From: Azotimanducus sp965220185
GTDB taxonomy: Bacteria > Pseudomonadota > Gammaproteobacteria > Pseudomonadales > Azotimanducaceae
Direction: 5' to 3'
DNA: 64,000 nt
Assembly: GCA_965220185.1 (NCBI GenBank)
Contig: OZ244807.1
Span: 2,356,001 to 2,420,000 of the forward strand
A model generated the notes under the pieces. That model had not been told where the DNA came from, did no database searches, and worked only from the letters and a program-made list of their open reading frames with translations. The stretch's first letter is position 1, and every line of letters begins with the position of its first letter. This document shows positions 51,924 through 61,379 of this stretch, piece after piece. The translations under genes were made by a program, and so were the position numbers.

Positions 51924-52185
51924 ACCTTCGCTCGGCTTCGGCCAATACGCCAGCCTCCATATCTTCAAGCGACTTCGGCGGGCCGTCGTAGGACAGACTG
52001 GCGAATACATCTTCAGGCTTCGTTTCTGGAAACACGGGATCGGGCCTCAGCAGCACGCCCTCGCACGTACTCTCTACCAAGAGGCGCGTACCGACCACCC
52101 AGCCCAGTGCTTGACGAATGGGTTTAGGAAGGGCGATTTGCCCTTTTGTCGACAGTTCGGTTGTCATCGGTTGATGTACGGACAC
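51910..52185 (-). CDS. AbrB/MazE-type antitoxin (VapB)
   Basis: About 91 residues: MTTELSTKGQIALPKPIRQA LGW is a swapped-hairpin AbrB DNA-binding domain; the tail (EDVFASLSYDGPPKSLEDME) would bind the VapC partner. The ATG at 52167 is a good alternative start. It is divergent from the cas operon with a 268-bp gap that must hold both promoters. The antitoxin is intact although the toxin is frameshifted. Confidence 0.85.
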   Translation of the reverse strand: MSVHQPMTTELSTKGQIALPKPIRQALGWVVGTRLLVESTCEGVLLRPDPVFPETKPEDVFASLSYDGPPKSLEDMEAGVLAEAERRYEGN

Positions 52186-52453
52186 GACAAATTCGCTCTC
52201 GGGCGCACGGTGAGAAGTGAGGAAGATACACTAGTTGGCGTTTCGCGCCAAGAATGGGAGCTTACCAAGCTGCGGCCTACCAAACCCTGCGCCTGACGGT
52301 CAGATTTTTGCGTTTTTTGAAATTAGTCTCGGCTTTTGAGATAAAGGTCCTCTATACTCTCGTGCTCTCAAACCAATTTGGAAGGCGGGAGAGCCTCTCG
52401 GGATACAGGATGCGACGGATAGCAGCGCCAACGGATCATTTGCGAAGTTCACG
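52186..52453. promoter_or_regulatory. divergent promoter region between vapB and cas3
   Basis: A 268-bp non-coding stretch. A possible cas promoter is TTGAAA near 52316 with GATAAA about 17 bases downstream, or TATACT near 52353. The region is locally AT-rich and ends 12 bases after TTTGCGAAG. No repeats are present. Promoter elements are suggestions only. Confidence 0.3.
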
Positions 52454-55252
52454 ATGAGCGTGGATAACCACACACTAAGGTCTTCTCTCTCCGTTCTGAT
52501 GTCGAGAGGCGGGGAGAAAGTCGAGCCGTTTCGCTGGCAAATGCGAATGATCGGACAGCTGATGAGCGGAGAATTGCCGAGCAGTGTCGATCTTCCAACT
52601 GGCTTAGGCAAGACTTCGATCATGGCGCTTTGGCTCATTGCTCTCGCTTACGGAGCAAGCCTACCGCGTCGCCTCGTCTACATAGTTGACCGTCGTGCAG
52701 TCGTTGATCAAGCTTCCCGATTTGCGGAACAACTTCGACATAACCTATCGGCAGATTTGGCAATGAAGCTGGGATTTAAAAATAGCAACCAGCGCCTTCC
52801 TATATCGACACTTAGGGGAGGACTCACAGACAACAGAGACTGGCTTGAAGACCCAGCCAAGCCAGCGATTATCGTTGGGACGATTGACATGATCGGATCT
52901 CGGCTTTTGTTCGAAGGCTACGGTGTTTCGAGGCGCATGCGGCCTTACCACGCAGGCTTGCTCGGCGTTGATGCGTTGTACCTGCTCGACGAGGCACACC
53001 TTTGCCCGCCTTTTGAAGCCTTGCTGCGGCAAGTGGAACGGGGACGCAATAGTGAACTTGGTGCAACGGAATCGAGCACGATCTACCTGCCTGCCTTCCG
53101 ACTCATGTCGTTGTCTGCTACAGGAAGAGATGGCGCACAAGAGAGTGTTAACACCTTTCAACTTTTGGACGAAGACAGGGGCGAGCCAGCTGTGCGGCAA
53201 CGGGTCTTCGCCGAAAAGCGGGTACACATCGACAAAATTGATGACCCAAAGATGCTGGCTGAACGATTGGCCGAACGAGCACTTGAATTGGGAAGCGGAG
53301 AAACACCCGTGCGCATATTGGTCTACTGTGACAGCAGGAGGGTCGCCGTAGAAGTCAAGAGGGAAATTGACAAGCAGCTCAAACCGGTGAAGAACAAGGG
53401 GAAATCATCGCACTCACCCTGCTCCGAATTGCTCGTCGGTGAACGCAGGGTATACGAGCGCAAAGCATTGGAGAATTGGCTCGAAGCCCAAGGGTTCATC
53501 GCAGGCTCGCATACTCAGCCTCAAACACCCACTTTCCTCATTGCTACTTCGGCGGGCGAAGTCGGTGTTGACTTGGACGCGGATCATCTGGTTTGTGATC
53601 TCGTTGCCTATGAGCGCATGGTGCAACGTTTCGGCAGAGTGAATCGCCGGGGCGGCGAAGGCCGGAAGGCGACTGTGAATGTAATCGCCGTCGCCCCTTC
53701 AACGACAAAGTCGAAAGGTTCGGATGAGTCGCTTACGACTTACGAAAGTCGCCTTGCGGCATTGCAAATACTGCCACTAGGCGACGATTCCAGTTTCGAT
53801 GCAAGCCCATCAGCTATTGCAGACTCTAGGGGCGACCCCAAGAACGCCAAAACCATTGAAGCGGCAACCACCCGCGCTCCACTCTATCCCAAACTGATCC
53901 GACCGCTACTAGACGCTTGGTCCATGACAGCCTTGAAGCAACATGAGGGTCGCCCTGAAGTTGCGCCTTGGCTGCGCGGGTGGGAAGAAGACGAAGATCG
54001 CCAGACAACCGTGGTGTGGAGGAAGTACCTCCCGCAAACTTATCATGGCGACGAGATCGAGCTGGCTAGCAAGGCGTCCGATTTTTTTCGTGCCGCACCA
54101 ATACACGGCACAGAAAAGCTCGAAGCACCATCGAGCCGCGTATTCGACTGGTTGCTGAAACGCGCAGATATCGCTCACAAGCGCACACAAGATCATGAAC
54201 TCTTGATCAGGCCGAAGGAAATTGCGGCAATAGTTCTAAACCACGCTGGCGAGTACGAATCACATCTGAGACTCGATGAGTTGGTGAGACTCGGCGCGCC
54301 CGCAAAGATTATGTCCAATCAAGAAAAGCGCGAAAAGGAGCGCTGGAAGAGCAAACGACTACCGGGATCGGTTCTTATCGCAGATGCCCGAATAGGTGGG
54401 CTAAGTGACGGCATGCTGGATGAGAACTCAAAAGTGCCTCAAACGCCGACAGCAGATGCTGATGAGAATTGGATAAACCTCGTAGAGGATCCATCTTCGC
54501 ACGAGATACGGCCTTCAATAGGGTTCAGGATAGAAGAACTGGCGAAGAGCGCCGATGGCGAAGGTTTCTCTCGTCCGGTTAGTGCCAGGGGCTGGCGGCA
54601 TACTCAATCTTTCGAGACCAAATTTTCCGCGAGTGGTGATGTACAAGGTGGGCTTGCTATCTTCAAGCACGTTGAACACGAAACAGACGAGGAAGCTCGT
54701 TCCATAGCCTCTACCGCACAAACCCTCATCGACCACGCAAAACAAACCGCCGAATGTGCTCGCGAAATTGCAGATCGTTTGGGGCTGCCTGCGGCAGAAG
54801 TGAACGCGATAGAAACTGCTGCTCGAATGCACGATGACGGGAAAGCTGCCCAGCGCTGGCAGGACGCAATGAATGCTCCCAAGGACGGACGACCTTACGC
54901 GAAAACAGAAGGTGGCGGGAACTGGAGGCTCTTGGAAGGCTATCGCCACGAGTTTGGTTCGTTGATTAAAGCCGAAAAAGAATCGCTTCCGTCTGACACA
55001 CGCGACCTGATACTCCATCTGATTGCTTCACATCACGGCGGTGCTCGCCCGATTATCAGCTCAGAGGGTTGCGAGGACGGTCCGCCTTCCCTATTGGAAT
55101 CTAGGGCCGGAGATGCGGCCTTGCGTTTTGCCCGCCTTCAAAAGCGCTATGGCCCGTGGGGCCTCGCTTGGCTTGAAGCAATCCTGCGAGCAGCTGACCA
55201 ACATGTGTCCCGCCAACTCTCCAAGTCACAGGGACAAAAGAAGAATGGCTGA
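52454..55252 (+). CDS. cas3: Cas3 helicase-nuclease, type I-G (I-U), HD domain C-terminal
   Basis: A 932-residue protein. The superfamily 2 helicase lies first: Walker A SSVDLPTGLGKTSIMA (~residues 44-59), DEAH box YLLDEAHLCPPF (~178), motif III RLMSLSATGRDG and motif VI MVQRFGRVNRRGG. The HD nuclease is at the C-terminus: ARMHDDGKAAQRWQ (~790) and LIASHHGGARP (~855). This helicase-then-HD order is characteristic of I-U/I-G Cas3. It unwinds and degrades target DNA after Cascade binding. It is the first gene of the cas operon and overlaps csb3 by 8 bp. Confidence 0.95.
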   Translation: MSVDNHTLRSSLSVLMSRGGEKVEPFRWQMRMIGQLMSGELPSSVDLPTGLGKTSIMALWLIALAYGASLPRRLVYIVDRRAVVDQASRFAEQLRHNLSADLAMKLGFKNSNQRLPISTLRGGLTDNRDWLEDPAKPAIIVGTIDMIGSRLLFEGYGVSRRMRPYHAGLLGVDALYLLDEAHLCPPFEALLRQVERGRNSELGATESSTIYLPAFRLMSLSATGRDGAQESVNTFQLLDEDRGEPAVRQRVFAEKRVHIDKIDDPKMLAERLAERALELGSGETPVRILVYCDSRRVAVEVKREIDKQLKPVKNKGKSSHSPCSELLVGERRVYERKALENWLEAQGFIAGSHTQPQTPTFLIATSAGEVGVDLDADHLVCDLVAYERMVQRFGRVNRRGGEGRKATVNVIAVAPSTTKSKGSDESLTTYESRLAALQILPLGDDSSFDASPSAIADSRGDPKNAKTIEAATTRAPLYPKLIRPLLDAWSMTALKQHEGRPEVAPWLRGWEEDEDRQTTVVWRKYLPQTYHGDEIELASKASDFFRAAPIHGTEKLEAPSSRVFDWLLKRADIAHKRTQDHELLIRPKEIAAIVLNHAGEYESHLRLDELVRLGAPAKIMSNQEKREKERWKSKRLPGSVLIADARIGGLSDGMLDENSKVPQTPTADADENWINLVEDPSSHEIRPSIGFRIEELAKSADGEGFSRPVSARGWRHTQSFETKFSASGDVQGGLAIFKHVEHETDEEARSIASTAQTLIDHAKQTAECAREIADRLGLPAAEVNAIETAARMHDDGKAAQRWQDAMNAPKDGRPYAKTEGGGNWRLLEGYRHEFGSLIKAEKESLPSDTRDLILHLIASHHGGARPIISSEGCEDGPPSLLESRAGDAALRFARLQKRYGPWGLAWLEAILRAADQHVSRQLSKSQGQKKNG

Positions 55253-56165
55253 ATCCAAGATCCCAGTGGACTTGCTGAACCCAGGACAGGTGTTTGCGTG
55301 CCTCGGGCTGATGGAGGCTGCGGAAGTATTGCTTTGCGGCGTACACGGGGCATTTGACTGGAGTTCGGCGCAGCAAGCAAACTTCCGCATGTCCGCAGAT
55401 GGGACCGAAGAACCAGTGGCGAGAGTCATGCGCTTCCTCGAAGAAGCTGAAGTTATTGTGCTGGCCCCTGAAAGATCACCAAATATAGACGGTTGGAAGT
55501 CTAGCTGGGGCGAGCCGCCCCGAAACAACTCCACAGGAGACCCATTTCCATATCCTGATCCTCAATCTCCGGCAACCTTGCCTGTGATACTAAAGGACGA
55601 AGAAGGAAATGAATTGAGCATTGATTACTGGGGCGATACAACTAGCCGAGACAATGTGAAGTTCTGGGCTGGCGCTGCTGGGTATCCCGGTGCGGCTTTA
55701 TTACGAGATGCTTTCAAGATGGTGCGAGGAAAACTCCTGCAGTTCGGAAACGCCCCATTCGAGTTGTCTCATGTTCAACCAAATAGCTTTAGGTTTGATT
55801 GGCGCAGGGACTATGTGCCCGCGCAGACCGGTTTCTCGCCTAATTGGCGCAAGAAGCATGGCATACCGATTCTAATGGTTGGTTTCCCGACTGTCGAAAT
55901 TCTAGCTGCCATTGGCGTGAGCCACGCTCGACCCCTCCGGCGAGACAAACTGAGTTACGAATATGCTGTCTTAGGCTACGGTTCGAACGCGCTGGTCGAT
56001 ATCGTCTTCCATCGAGCTGCCTTGGGCGCAAGAATATCCCCTATTCCGGGCTGTCCATTTCGTCGATTCGCTATTCAGCTTGATTGGCCCGGTCAAGAGG
56101 ACCAAGCTAGATGCATCACTCAAGTCACAGAGGAGACAAAGTTTCATGGAATCTCAATTCAATGA
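55245..56165 (+). CDS. csb3: Csb3 (Cas8-like subunit of type I-U/I-G)
   Basis: A 306-residue protein. VDLLNPGQVFACLGLMEAAE at the N-terminus is the Csb3/Csx14 signature. Csb3 takes the large-subunit position in one branch of type I-U/I-G loci, in place of the larger Csx17. Expected role: PAM contact and Cascade assembly; this is from family knowledge. The ATG at 55245 lies inside the end of cas3. The 3' end overlaps csb1. Confidence 0.85.
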   Translation: MAESKIPVDLLNPGQVFACLGLMEAAEVLLCGVHGAFDWSSAQQANFRMSADGTEEPVARVMRFLEEAEVIVLAPERSPNIDGWKSSWGEPPRNNSTGDPFPYPDPQSPATLPVILKDEEGNELSIDYWGDTTSRDNVKFWAGAAGYPGAALLRDAFKMVRGKLLQFGNAPFELSHVQPNSFRFDWRRDYVPAQTGFSPNWRKKHGIPILMVGFPTVEILAAIGVSHARPLRRDKLSYEYAVLGYGSNALVDIVFHRAALGARISPIPGCPFRRFAIQLDWPGQEDQARCITQVTEETKFHGISIQ

Positions 56166-57210
56166 AGAATCTTTCAATTCACTCGCAGACGATCCGAGTA
56201 GCGTCGTCGCCTTGCACCTTCATCAGCCTCTGTTGCCAGTGGAGGGTGCCGGGTCAGTCATATTTCCGCCTACCTATGCTGACGTTGGGTACAACATAAA
56301 CGAATTGTCAGATGGCACAAAGATCGCAACGATTGACAGTGTCGGTTCGCAGGCTAATCGAATTGAGCCTGTGTTTCTCCCCGCGCAACTCGGCGAACCA
56401 GAAAACCGACTCGCTCAGCTTGTTCCACAAATCACTATTACCTACGGCAACGAGAAGACATACTCGATACTGGAGGCTGGGCATAGGCTGGGCGATGCGG
56501 TGATTCGATCCACTCGACTGAAGAACGATGCGAGAGAAGCTTTCAACGCGTTTCTAGATCGAGGCGATAGCACGCCCATCGCTAAACTGGCCCCGACATC
56601 ACTCGTATTCGGAGTTTGGGATTCCAGAGATACTCTCGCAAAGATCCCGCGCCTTGTGCAGTCAACCATTCGAGCAGAAGACGTGGAGGTCCTAACTCGC
56701 TCGGCGCAATACAATCCTGCTCTTGACTATGCCGAACTCGATGTGTTCTCAGAAAAAGACAAAGAGAAGCAGCAAGGCAATCCAAAGAGTCCACTTGCCA
56801 AGCGTGGCTTCGTCCATGTACCCGCCGTGAAGACCCACGGCGGCATCATTGCACGAGGCCAAATAGTTCGAAGTGTGACAATCAATTTGGTGGCTTTGCG
56901 CCGATTGCGTGGCGAAAACGGAAGCGAACTCCGGAGATATGTACTCGGGCTGTGCTTAGTTGCGGCGACTGCGCCAATCGACGGGTTTCTGCGAGCCGGA
57001 TGCTTGCTCACTTTAGACCCCGAAAACCCCGACTCATGGCACTCGGTCGCTAGAAATGGCGAGCGCACAACTGTCGCTCTCGATGAGGATCTGGCTTGTG
57101 AGTACGCCCGTCGAGCGGCAGAGCGTTTCGGTGTCGGGAGCAACCGAACCGTCGCATTTGACAAAGCATTGGCAGTTGAGGACACCAAAGCCAAGAGTAA
57201 AGATTCCTGA
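56146..57210 (+). CDS. csb1: Csb1 (Cas7-like backbone, GSU0053 family)
   Basis: A 354-residue protein with LLPVEGAGSVIFPPTYAD near the N-terminus, LEAGHRLGDAVIRSTRL and LVFGVWDSRDTLAKIPRLVQ, then RGFVHVPAVKTHGGIIARGQ. These are hallmarks of Csb1, the Cas7-type subunit that coats crRNA in I-U/I-G Cascade. AGAGGAG lies upstream of the ATG at 56146; the longer upstream frame overlaps csb3 and is not family-like. The last base is shared with the csb2 start. Confidence 0.93.
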   Translation: MESQFNEESFNSLADDPSSVVALHLHQPLLPVEGAGSVIFPPTYADVGYNINELSDGTKIATIDSVGSQANRIEPVFLPAQLGEPENRLAQLVPQITITYGNEKTYSILEAGHRLGDAVIRSTRLKNDAREAFNAFLDRGDSTPIAKLAPTSLVFGVWDSRDTLAKIPRLVQSTIRAEDVEVLTRSAQYNPALDYAELDVFSEKDKEKQQGNPKSPLAKRGFVHVPAVKTHGGIIARGQIVRSVTINLVALRRLRGENGSELRRYVLGLCLVAATAPIDGFLRAGCLLTLDPENPDSWHSVARNGERTTVALDEDLACEYARRAAERFGVGSNRTVAFDKALAVEDTKAKSKDS

Positions 57211-59417
57211 TGTCAAGATCTCTATTGATTTCTGTCCGGTTCCACGAAGGCCGCTACCACGGACAACAAGATGGATTCAACAAAGCGCTAGGCTGGCCGC
57301 CATCTCCTGCCCGCCTATTTCAAGCATTGGTGGCTAGCGCAGCTTTGGGCGCGGAGCTCAAGCTAACTGATATCCAAGCTCTCAAGTGGATGGAGAAGTT
57401 GGATGCTCCGGTCATTGCTGCCCCGTGGATGCGGCTTGGCAGGACAGTGAAGTTGTATGTTCCAAACAACGATATGGATGCTGTGGATGGAGACCCAGCG
57501 CGAGTCGCCGAAACAAAGGTCGCTAAGCAGTGGAGACCGGGCTTCTTTGATCCTGAAGTGCCACTCTACTATCTGTGGAATTTCGAAAATGGTGTCGATG
57601 AAGCCACTCAGGTATGCAAGATTGCTGAAAAGCTCTTTCAACTTGGTCGAACATATGATATTGCTTGGGCCGAAGGTAAAATACTTAACAATGACCAGTC
57701 TTTGCAGATCTTCGAGCAGTACCGAGGTACGGTAAGAACCCCTCGCGGCATGGGCACAACACCAATCCCACATTCGGGAACACTCGACAGCCTAATGCTG
57801 AGGTATCGCAGAAAGCGTGAGAGACTACGAACGGACATAGACGGCCGGAAAGCAATCCAGCTTTTCACTCAACCTCCGAAAGCATCTTTCGGGTTCGTAG
57901 GTTATGACACGCCCGCGCATCGACTGCACTTCGAGTTGCGCACTGAATCAGGAGATTTTGCGCCCCGACCGCTAGCGCACGCCGCATCTCTCGTCGAAAG
58001 CCTAAAGAAATCGGCTTCTGAACGCCTCCAAAACGCTCTACCACAACAATCGGCATTGCTCGAACGATTGATAGTTGGGAAAGGCGCAGGCCCGTTGGAC
58101 ATCCCAATGCGAATCCGCTTGCTCCCTGTGCCTTCAATCGGAACCATGCACACGGACCGTTCTATCAGGAGGGTCATGGTCGAGATTCCTAGCGATTGCC
58201 CGATTCGATTGGACGATCTTCGATGGGCTTTTTCAAGCATCGAACCTTTCGCGCCAAGCACAGGTGAAGTCTGGCCAGGTTCCTTAGTCTCAACAGAAGA
58301 TTCTCGAATGGCCGACCGTTTCATGCGTCCCAGTCGAGTACTTCAAAGCATCACTCCTGTGGCACTGCCGGAGGCTCCCCGCAGACATTCTCATACATCT
58401 AAAACCAAGGCGGGAGAGGCGCGAGCAGAAGAGCACATGCGCAATTCGCACGCTTTGATACAAGCTCTGCGCCACGCGGGAATTCGCCAAGTGCCCACGA
58501 ATATCCGAACTCAGAAAGAACCATTCCATACACGCGGCGTTTCAGCGGTGGAGTTTGCACGAGGCTCTCGATTCTCCAAGAATTCGCTTTGGCATGTAGA
58601 GATGCAGTTCGCCGAGCCGGTGAATGGGCCTGTTGTCATTGGCGATGGTCGATTTACCGGACTTGGTTTGTTTGAACCTGTTCTGAAGAGAGCGCAAAGT
58701 GCCTTTGTGTTCAACATAGAAGTGCCCCGACCGCTCGATCAATCAGCGCGGCTAGAACTGCTTCGACACTTGCGTAGAGCACTGATGTCCATTTCTCGAG
58801 ATATGTCCGGCCAAGTGGGGCAGATCTTTTCAGGTCACGGCACCGATGGCGACGCGGCAAGGTCTGGCACACACCAGCATGTATTCCTTTCATCTGACGG
58901 CATCGGATCACCCCATGCAATTCGATTAATCGTAGCGGCACCATGGGCTTGTGACCGCAGCACCAAAACAAGCGACAGTGCATGCCGAGAGTTCGCAAAC
59001 ATCGTTTGCCAACTCGATGATCTGCGAGCCGGGTCGATCGGTAGATTCAGCAACCTGCAAGCGGTCGCATTGGAGGAACAAGACCCAACCATCGGCCCAT
59101 CTCGATTATGGGCTAGCCGAACACCCTATCTCTGCACCCGTAATCTGAAAAGGAAAGATGACTCTTTAACAGCCATCCAAGCCGATTTCGCGACTGAATG
59201 TAATCGTCGAAGACTGCCAAAGCCAAAATATATCGAAGTCTCAAATTTGACGGTAGGACCCAGGGGTGGTCGTCCCGCAGCCGAGTTGAAAGTTCGATTC
59301 GCGACAGCGGTTCGCGGCCCCATAATGCTTGGTCGAGATAGCCATCTGGGTGGAGGCTTATTTCATATGAACAGGCAGCATCGGCAAGCAGGCTCTTGGC
59401 AACGCCGGGAGATGTAG
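57210..59417 (+). CDS. csb2: Csb2 (Cas5-Cas6 fusion, GSU0054 family)
   Basis: A 735-residue protein. The N-terminal Cas5-like part begins SLLISVRFHEGRYHG, with GWPPSPARLFQALVASA. The C-terminal Cas6-like RAMP ends with a Gly-rich loop RDSHLGGGLFHM. In I-G systems Csb2 processes crRNA and caps the complex. It is longer than many Csb2 proteins (usually about 450-650), with the excess apparently in the middle (~350-450), a segment rich in basic residues. ATG overlaps csb1 by 1 base. Confidence 0.92.
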   Translation: MSRSLLISVRFHEGRYHGQQDGFNKALGWPPSPARLFQALVASAALGAELKLTDIQALKWMEKLDAPVIAAPWMRLGRTVKLYVPNNDMDAVDGDPARVAETKVAKQWRPGFFDPEVPLYYLWNFENGVDEATQVCKIAEKLFQLGRTYDIAWAEGKILNNDQSLQIFEQYRGTVRTPRGMGTTPIPHSGTLDSLMLRYRRKRERLRTDIDGRKAIQLFTQPPKASFGFVGYDTPAHRLHFELRTESGDFAPRPLAHAASLVESLKKSASERLQNALPQQSALLERLIVGKGAGPLDIPMRIRLLPVPSIGTMHTDRSIRRVMVEIPSDCPIRLDDLRWAFSSIEPFAPSTGEVWPGSLVSTEDSRMADRFMRPSRVLQSITPVALPEAPRRHSHTSKTKAGEARAEEHMRNSHALIQALRHAGIRQVPTNIRTQKEPFHTRGVSAVEFARGSRFSKNSLWHVEMQFAEPVNGPVVIGDGRFTGLGLFEPVLKRAQSAFVFNIEVPRPLDQSARLELLRHLRRALMSISRDMSGQVGQIFSGHGTDGDAARSGTHQHVFLSSDGIGSPHAIRLIVAAPWACDRSTKTSDSACREFANIVCQLDDLRAGSIGRFSNLQAVALEEQDPTIGPSRLWASRTPYLCTRNLKRKDDSLTAIQADFATECNRRRLPKPKYIEVSNLTVGPRGGRPAAELKVRFATAVRGPIMLGRDSHLGGGLFHMNRQHRQAGSWQRREM

Positions 59418-59479
59418 GGGCAATAGACATCGCTCAAGGCAGAATCCCGAACGGAATCCTAATCCCCAGACCTTAACTT

Positions 59480-60091
59480 TTACAAGCTTTCGACCAAAAG
59501 GTGTACTTCGGTGGAAGGATTTGGCTCTCCCGTCGCGCGAGCATCGTGCAGAGCATTCGCAGCATTGAGCTTAGCGTCCTCTAATCTGTTGAAAAGCTGT
59601 GCGAAAACTCTTGATGCGCTCTTCTCATAGCCGGGAAAGTGTTGCCTCAAATATTCTATGCAGTTTTCGGCGGGCGACTTGCTTGTCCTCTCGTAGGGTT
59701 TACGCGGGTACGAAAAATGCAGCAATAGCCAAAACTCAAAGCAAGGCCAGGAACGGGCGAGCTTGAATCCCCGATTTTTCGCTTGCGCGCTCGCTGAATC
59801 GAAATGGTGGTGTTGATCTCTGTCGAACACGCAATAGATTTGGTCGAACTTCTCTCGTTGCTCTATTTCCCGTTGCTGACGTTGGATTGCTTCATGCACC
59901 AGCGCGAGTGGATCGCGACCTGATCCATTCACATCGACATTCGCACTCAACCCAAATGTGTGAGCCATGTCCAAAAAGTACTGTTTTTCCGTGCGACTAC
60001 CTTCACAAACAACTAGCACTCGGTCATAAGGCTTGCGCCGGGGCTTTGATCGGCGCAAGTCCTTCCTCAATCGACTCCTACGAGCCTTCAT
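59480..60091 (-). CDS. rloB: RloB-family TOPRIM-like nuclease
   Basis: A 203-residue protein: a basic N-terminus, then DRVLVVCEGSRTEKQYFLDM (TOPRIM-type Glu), FDQIYCVFDRDQHHHF (D-x-D) and ARSWPCFEFWLLLHF, as in RloB and the nuclease partners of OLD/PARIS-type ATPases. It is transcribed opposite to the cas genes, 62 bp after csb2 (convergent). Its start overlaps the ATPase stop by 14 bp, so the two are coupled. Predicted DNA or RNA nuclease held by the ATPase until infection; that role is by analogy. Confidence 0.88.
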   Translation of the reverse strand: MKARRSRLRKDLRRSKPRRKPYDRVLVVCEGSRTEKQYFLDMAHTFGLSANVDVNGSGRDPLALVHEAIQRQQREIEQREKFDQIYCVFDRDQHHHFDSASAQAKNRGFKLARSWPCFEFWLLLHFSYPRKPYERTSKSPAENCIEYLRQHFPGYEKSASRVFAQLFNRLEDAKLNAANALHDARATGEPNPSTEVHLLVESL

Positions 60092-61379
60092 GAAGAACGT
60101 GCGGCTGAGCCGTCGAATCTGCTAGCGTACGGATATTCGGCACCGCCCCATATCGTCCAGCTAGATAGGCTCGCTCTAAGTTCTCATAACGCTTTCTCGG
60201 ACGAAAGTCGCTTAAAGGACTTAAGACCGTCGCTCGGTGGCGGTCTCTCTCACAGAACCATATTTGATCTCGCCGCAAAAGACTCTGGTCAAGAATGGAT
60301 GTGTTATGGGTCGAAAAGATAAGCTGCGCACCGTTGCAGTTCAGATTGGGATCGTGGAATTTCTGCACAAGAAAACGCACAAGACTAGGATGCAGATGCG
60401 CTTCAAGTTCATCAATGACGAGTGTATTTCCGTTCTCAAAAGTGTCGAGCCACGGGCCAGCCAATGCCAGCATCTTCTGTGTGCCGGCAGATTCTTGCTC
60501 AGCGTCTAGCTCCACGACATCGCCATTCTCAACAGCGTGCGCAAACTGCGCTTTCCTCACCCTCGTTCCTTGAAGTTCCTTGACAAGCAGATCCTTGTGA
60601 TTCTTCGGGAGATCATCAGAGAGCATGTCTTCCGAGAAGCTTTCCTCGGTGATTTGTATATCGTCTAGCGCCAAGCCCGCGGCTCTCAGAAAGTCAACAA
60701 TAGCGCCCTTGTTGACCTCGTCGCAGTATCGCAGCGTGAATGTCGAGTCCCATGCGCCGCCCGCAGTATGAAGCTTACTGCTGAACCATTTCCAGATGGG
60801 TTGAAGTTGCGAGCTATTCAACGAAGCTGCCGTTGATAGCAGCAGCGCATTCCGCCTGGTAGCCCGATGCCAGACCAACTTGTCTCCGCCCAGCTTATTT
60901 CCGAACTTGACAGAGAAATCCCCGGATTCGTCTGGTTGCCGATGGAACCACAATTGAGGCCGCCCTCGCGGCCAGGCATACAGCCATTCCTCGTGTACAG
61001 CGCTGCGAGTTGCGCTGAAACCATACTGGTAGCGAACCCCCTCAATCAGGAGCGTAGCGTCAAAGGTGGTGGGCTCGTGCCGCGTTCTGGGGTCGAATAG
61101 GAAAGGCTCGACGGGTAGCGGCTCGTCAATATTCATACTTGAACGAGTAACGATTTGCTGCATCGCATCAATCGCCATAAGCAAGTTAGTTTTTCCACCT
61201 GCGTTAGGTCCGTAAACAACAACCGCGCCTAAAGTGCGAGGCAGTACGGGCGATCCCTCAGAAGAGCGCGTCTGGCTCACATGAGTTGACCAGTGTTCTT
61301 GATTCCGGCTCGCCACGAGGCTGAGTCGAGCTTCTTCCTTGATTGATTTGAAGTTCGCAACGGAGAATTCAATGAGCAT
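60078..61379 (-). CDS. rloA: RloA-like AAA15/AAA21 ATPase
   Basis: A 433-residue SMC/OLD-type ATPase. It has FSVANFKSIKEEARLSL at the N-terminus, Walker A VVYGPNAGGKTNLL (~55-66), a long central insert, and Walker B NTLVIDELEAHLHPSLV (~320) followed by the FSTHNTSILDQS switch histidine. Such ATPases pair with RloB or DUF4435 nucleases in phage-defence modules (AriA/AriB of PARIS are an analogy). It starts divergently from cas4-cas1, separated by 346 bp. A 13-bp palindrome lies 26 bp upstream. Confidence 0.9.
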   Translation of the reverse strand: MLIEFSVANFKSIKEEARLSLVASRNQEHWSTHVSQTRSSEGSPVLPRTLGAVVVYGPNAGGKTNLLMAIDAMQQIVTRSSMNIDEPLPVEPFLFDPRTRHEPTTFDATLLIEGVRYQYGFSATRSAVHEEWLYAWPRGRPQLWFHRQPDESGDFSVKFGNKLGGDKLVWHRATRRNALLLSTAASLNSSQLQPIWKWFSSKLHTAGGAWDSTFTLRYCDEVNKGAIVDFLRAAGLALDDIQITEESFSEDMLSDDLPKNHKDLLVKELQGTRVRKAQFAHAVENGDVVELDAEQESAGTQKMLALAGPWLDTFENGNTLVIDELEAHLHPSLVRFLVQKFHDPNLNCNGAQLIFSTHNTSILDQSLLRRDQIWFCERDRHRATVLSPLSDFRPRKRYENLERAYLAGRYGAVPNIRTLADSTAQPHVLHEGS

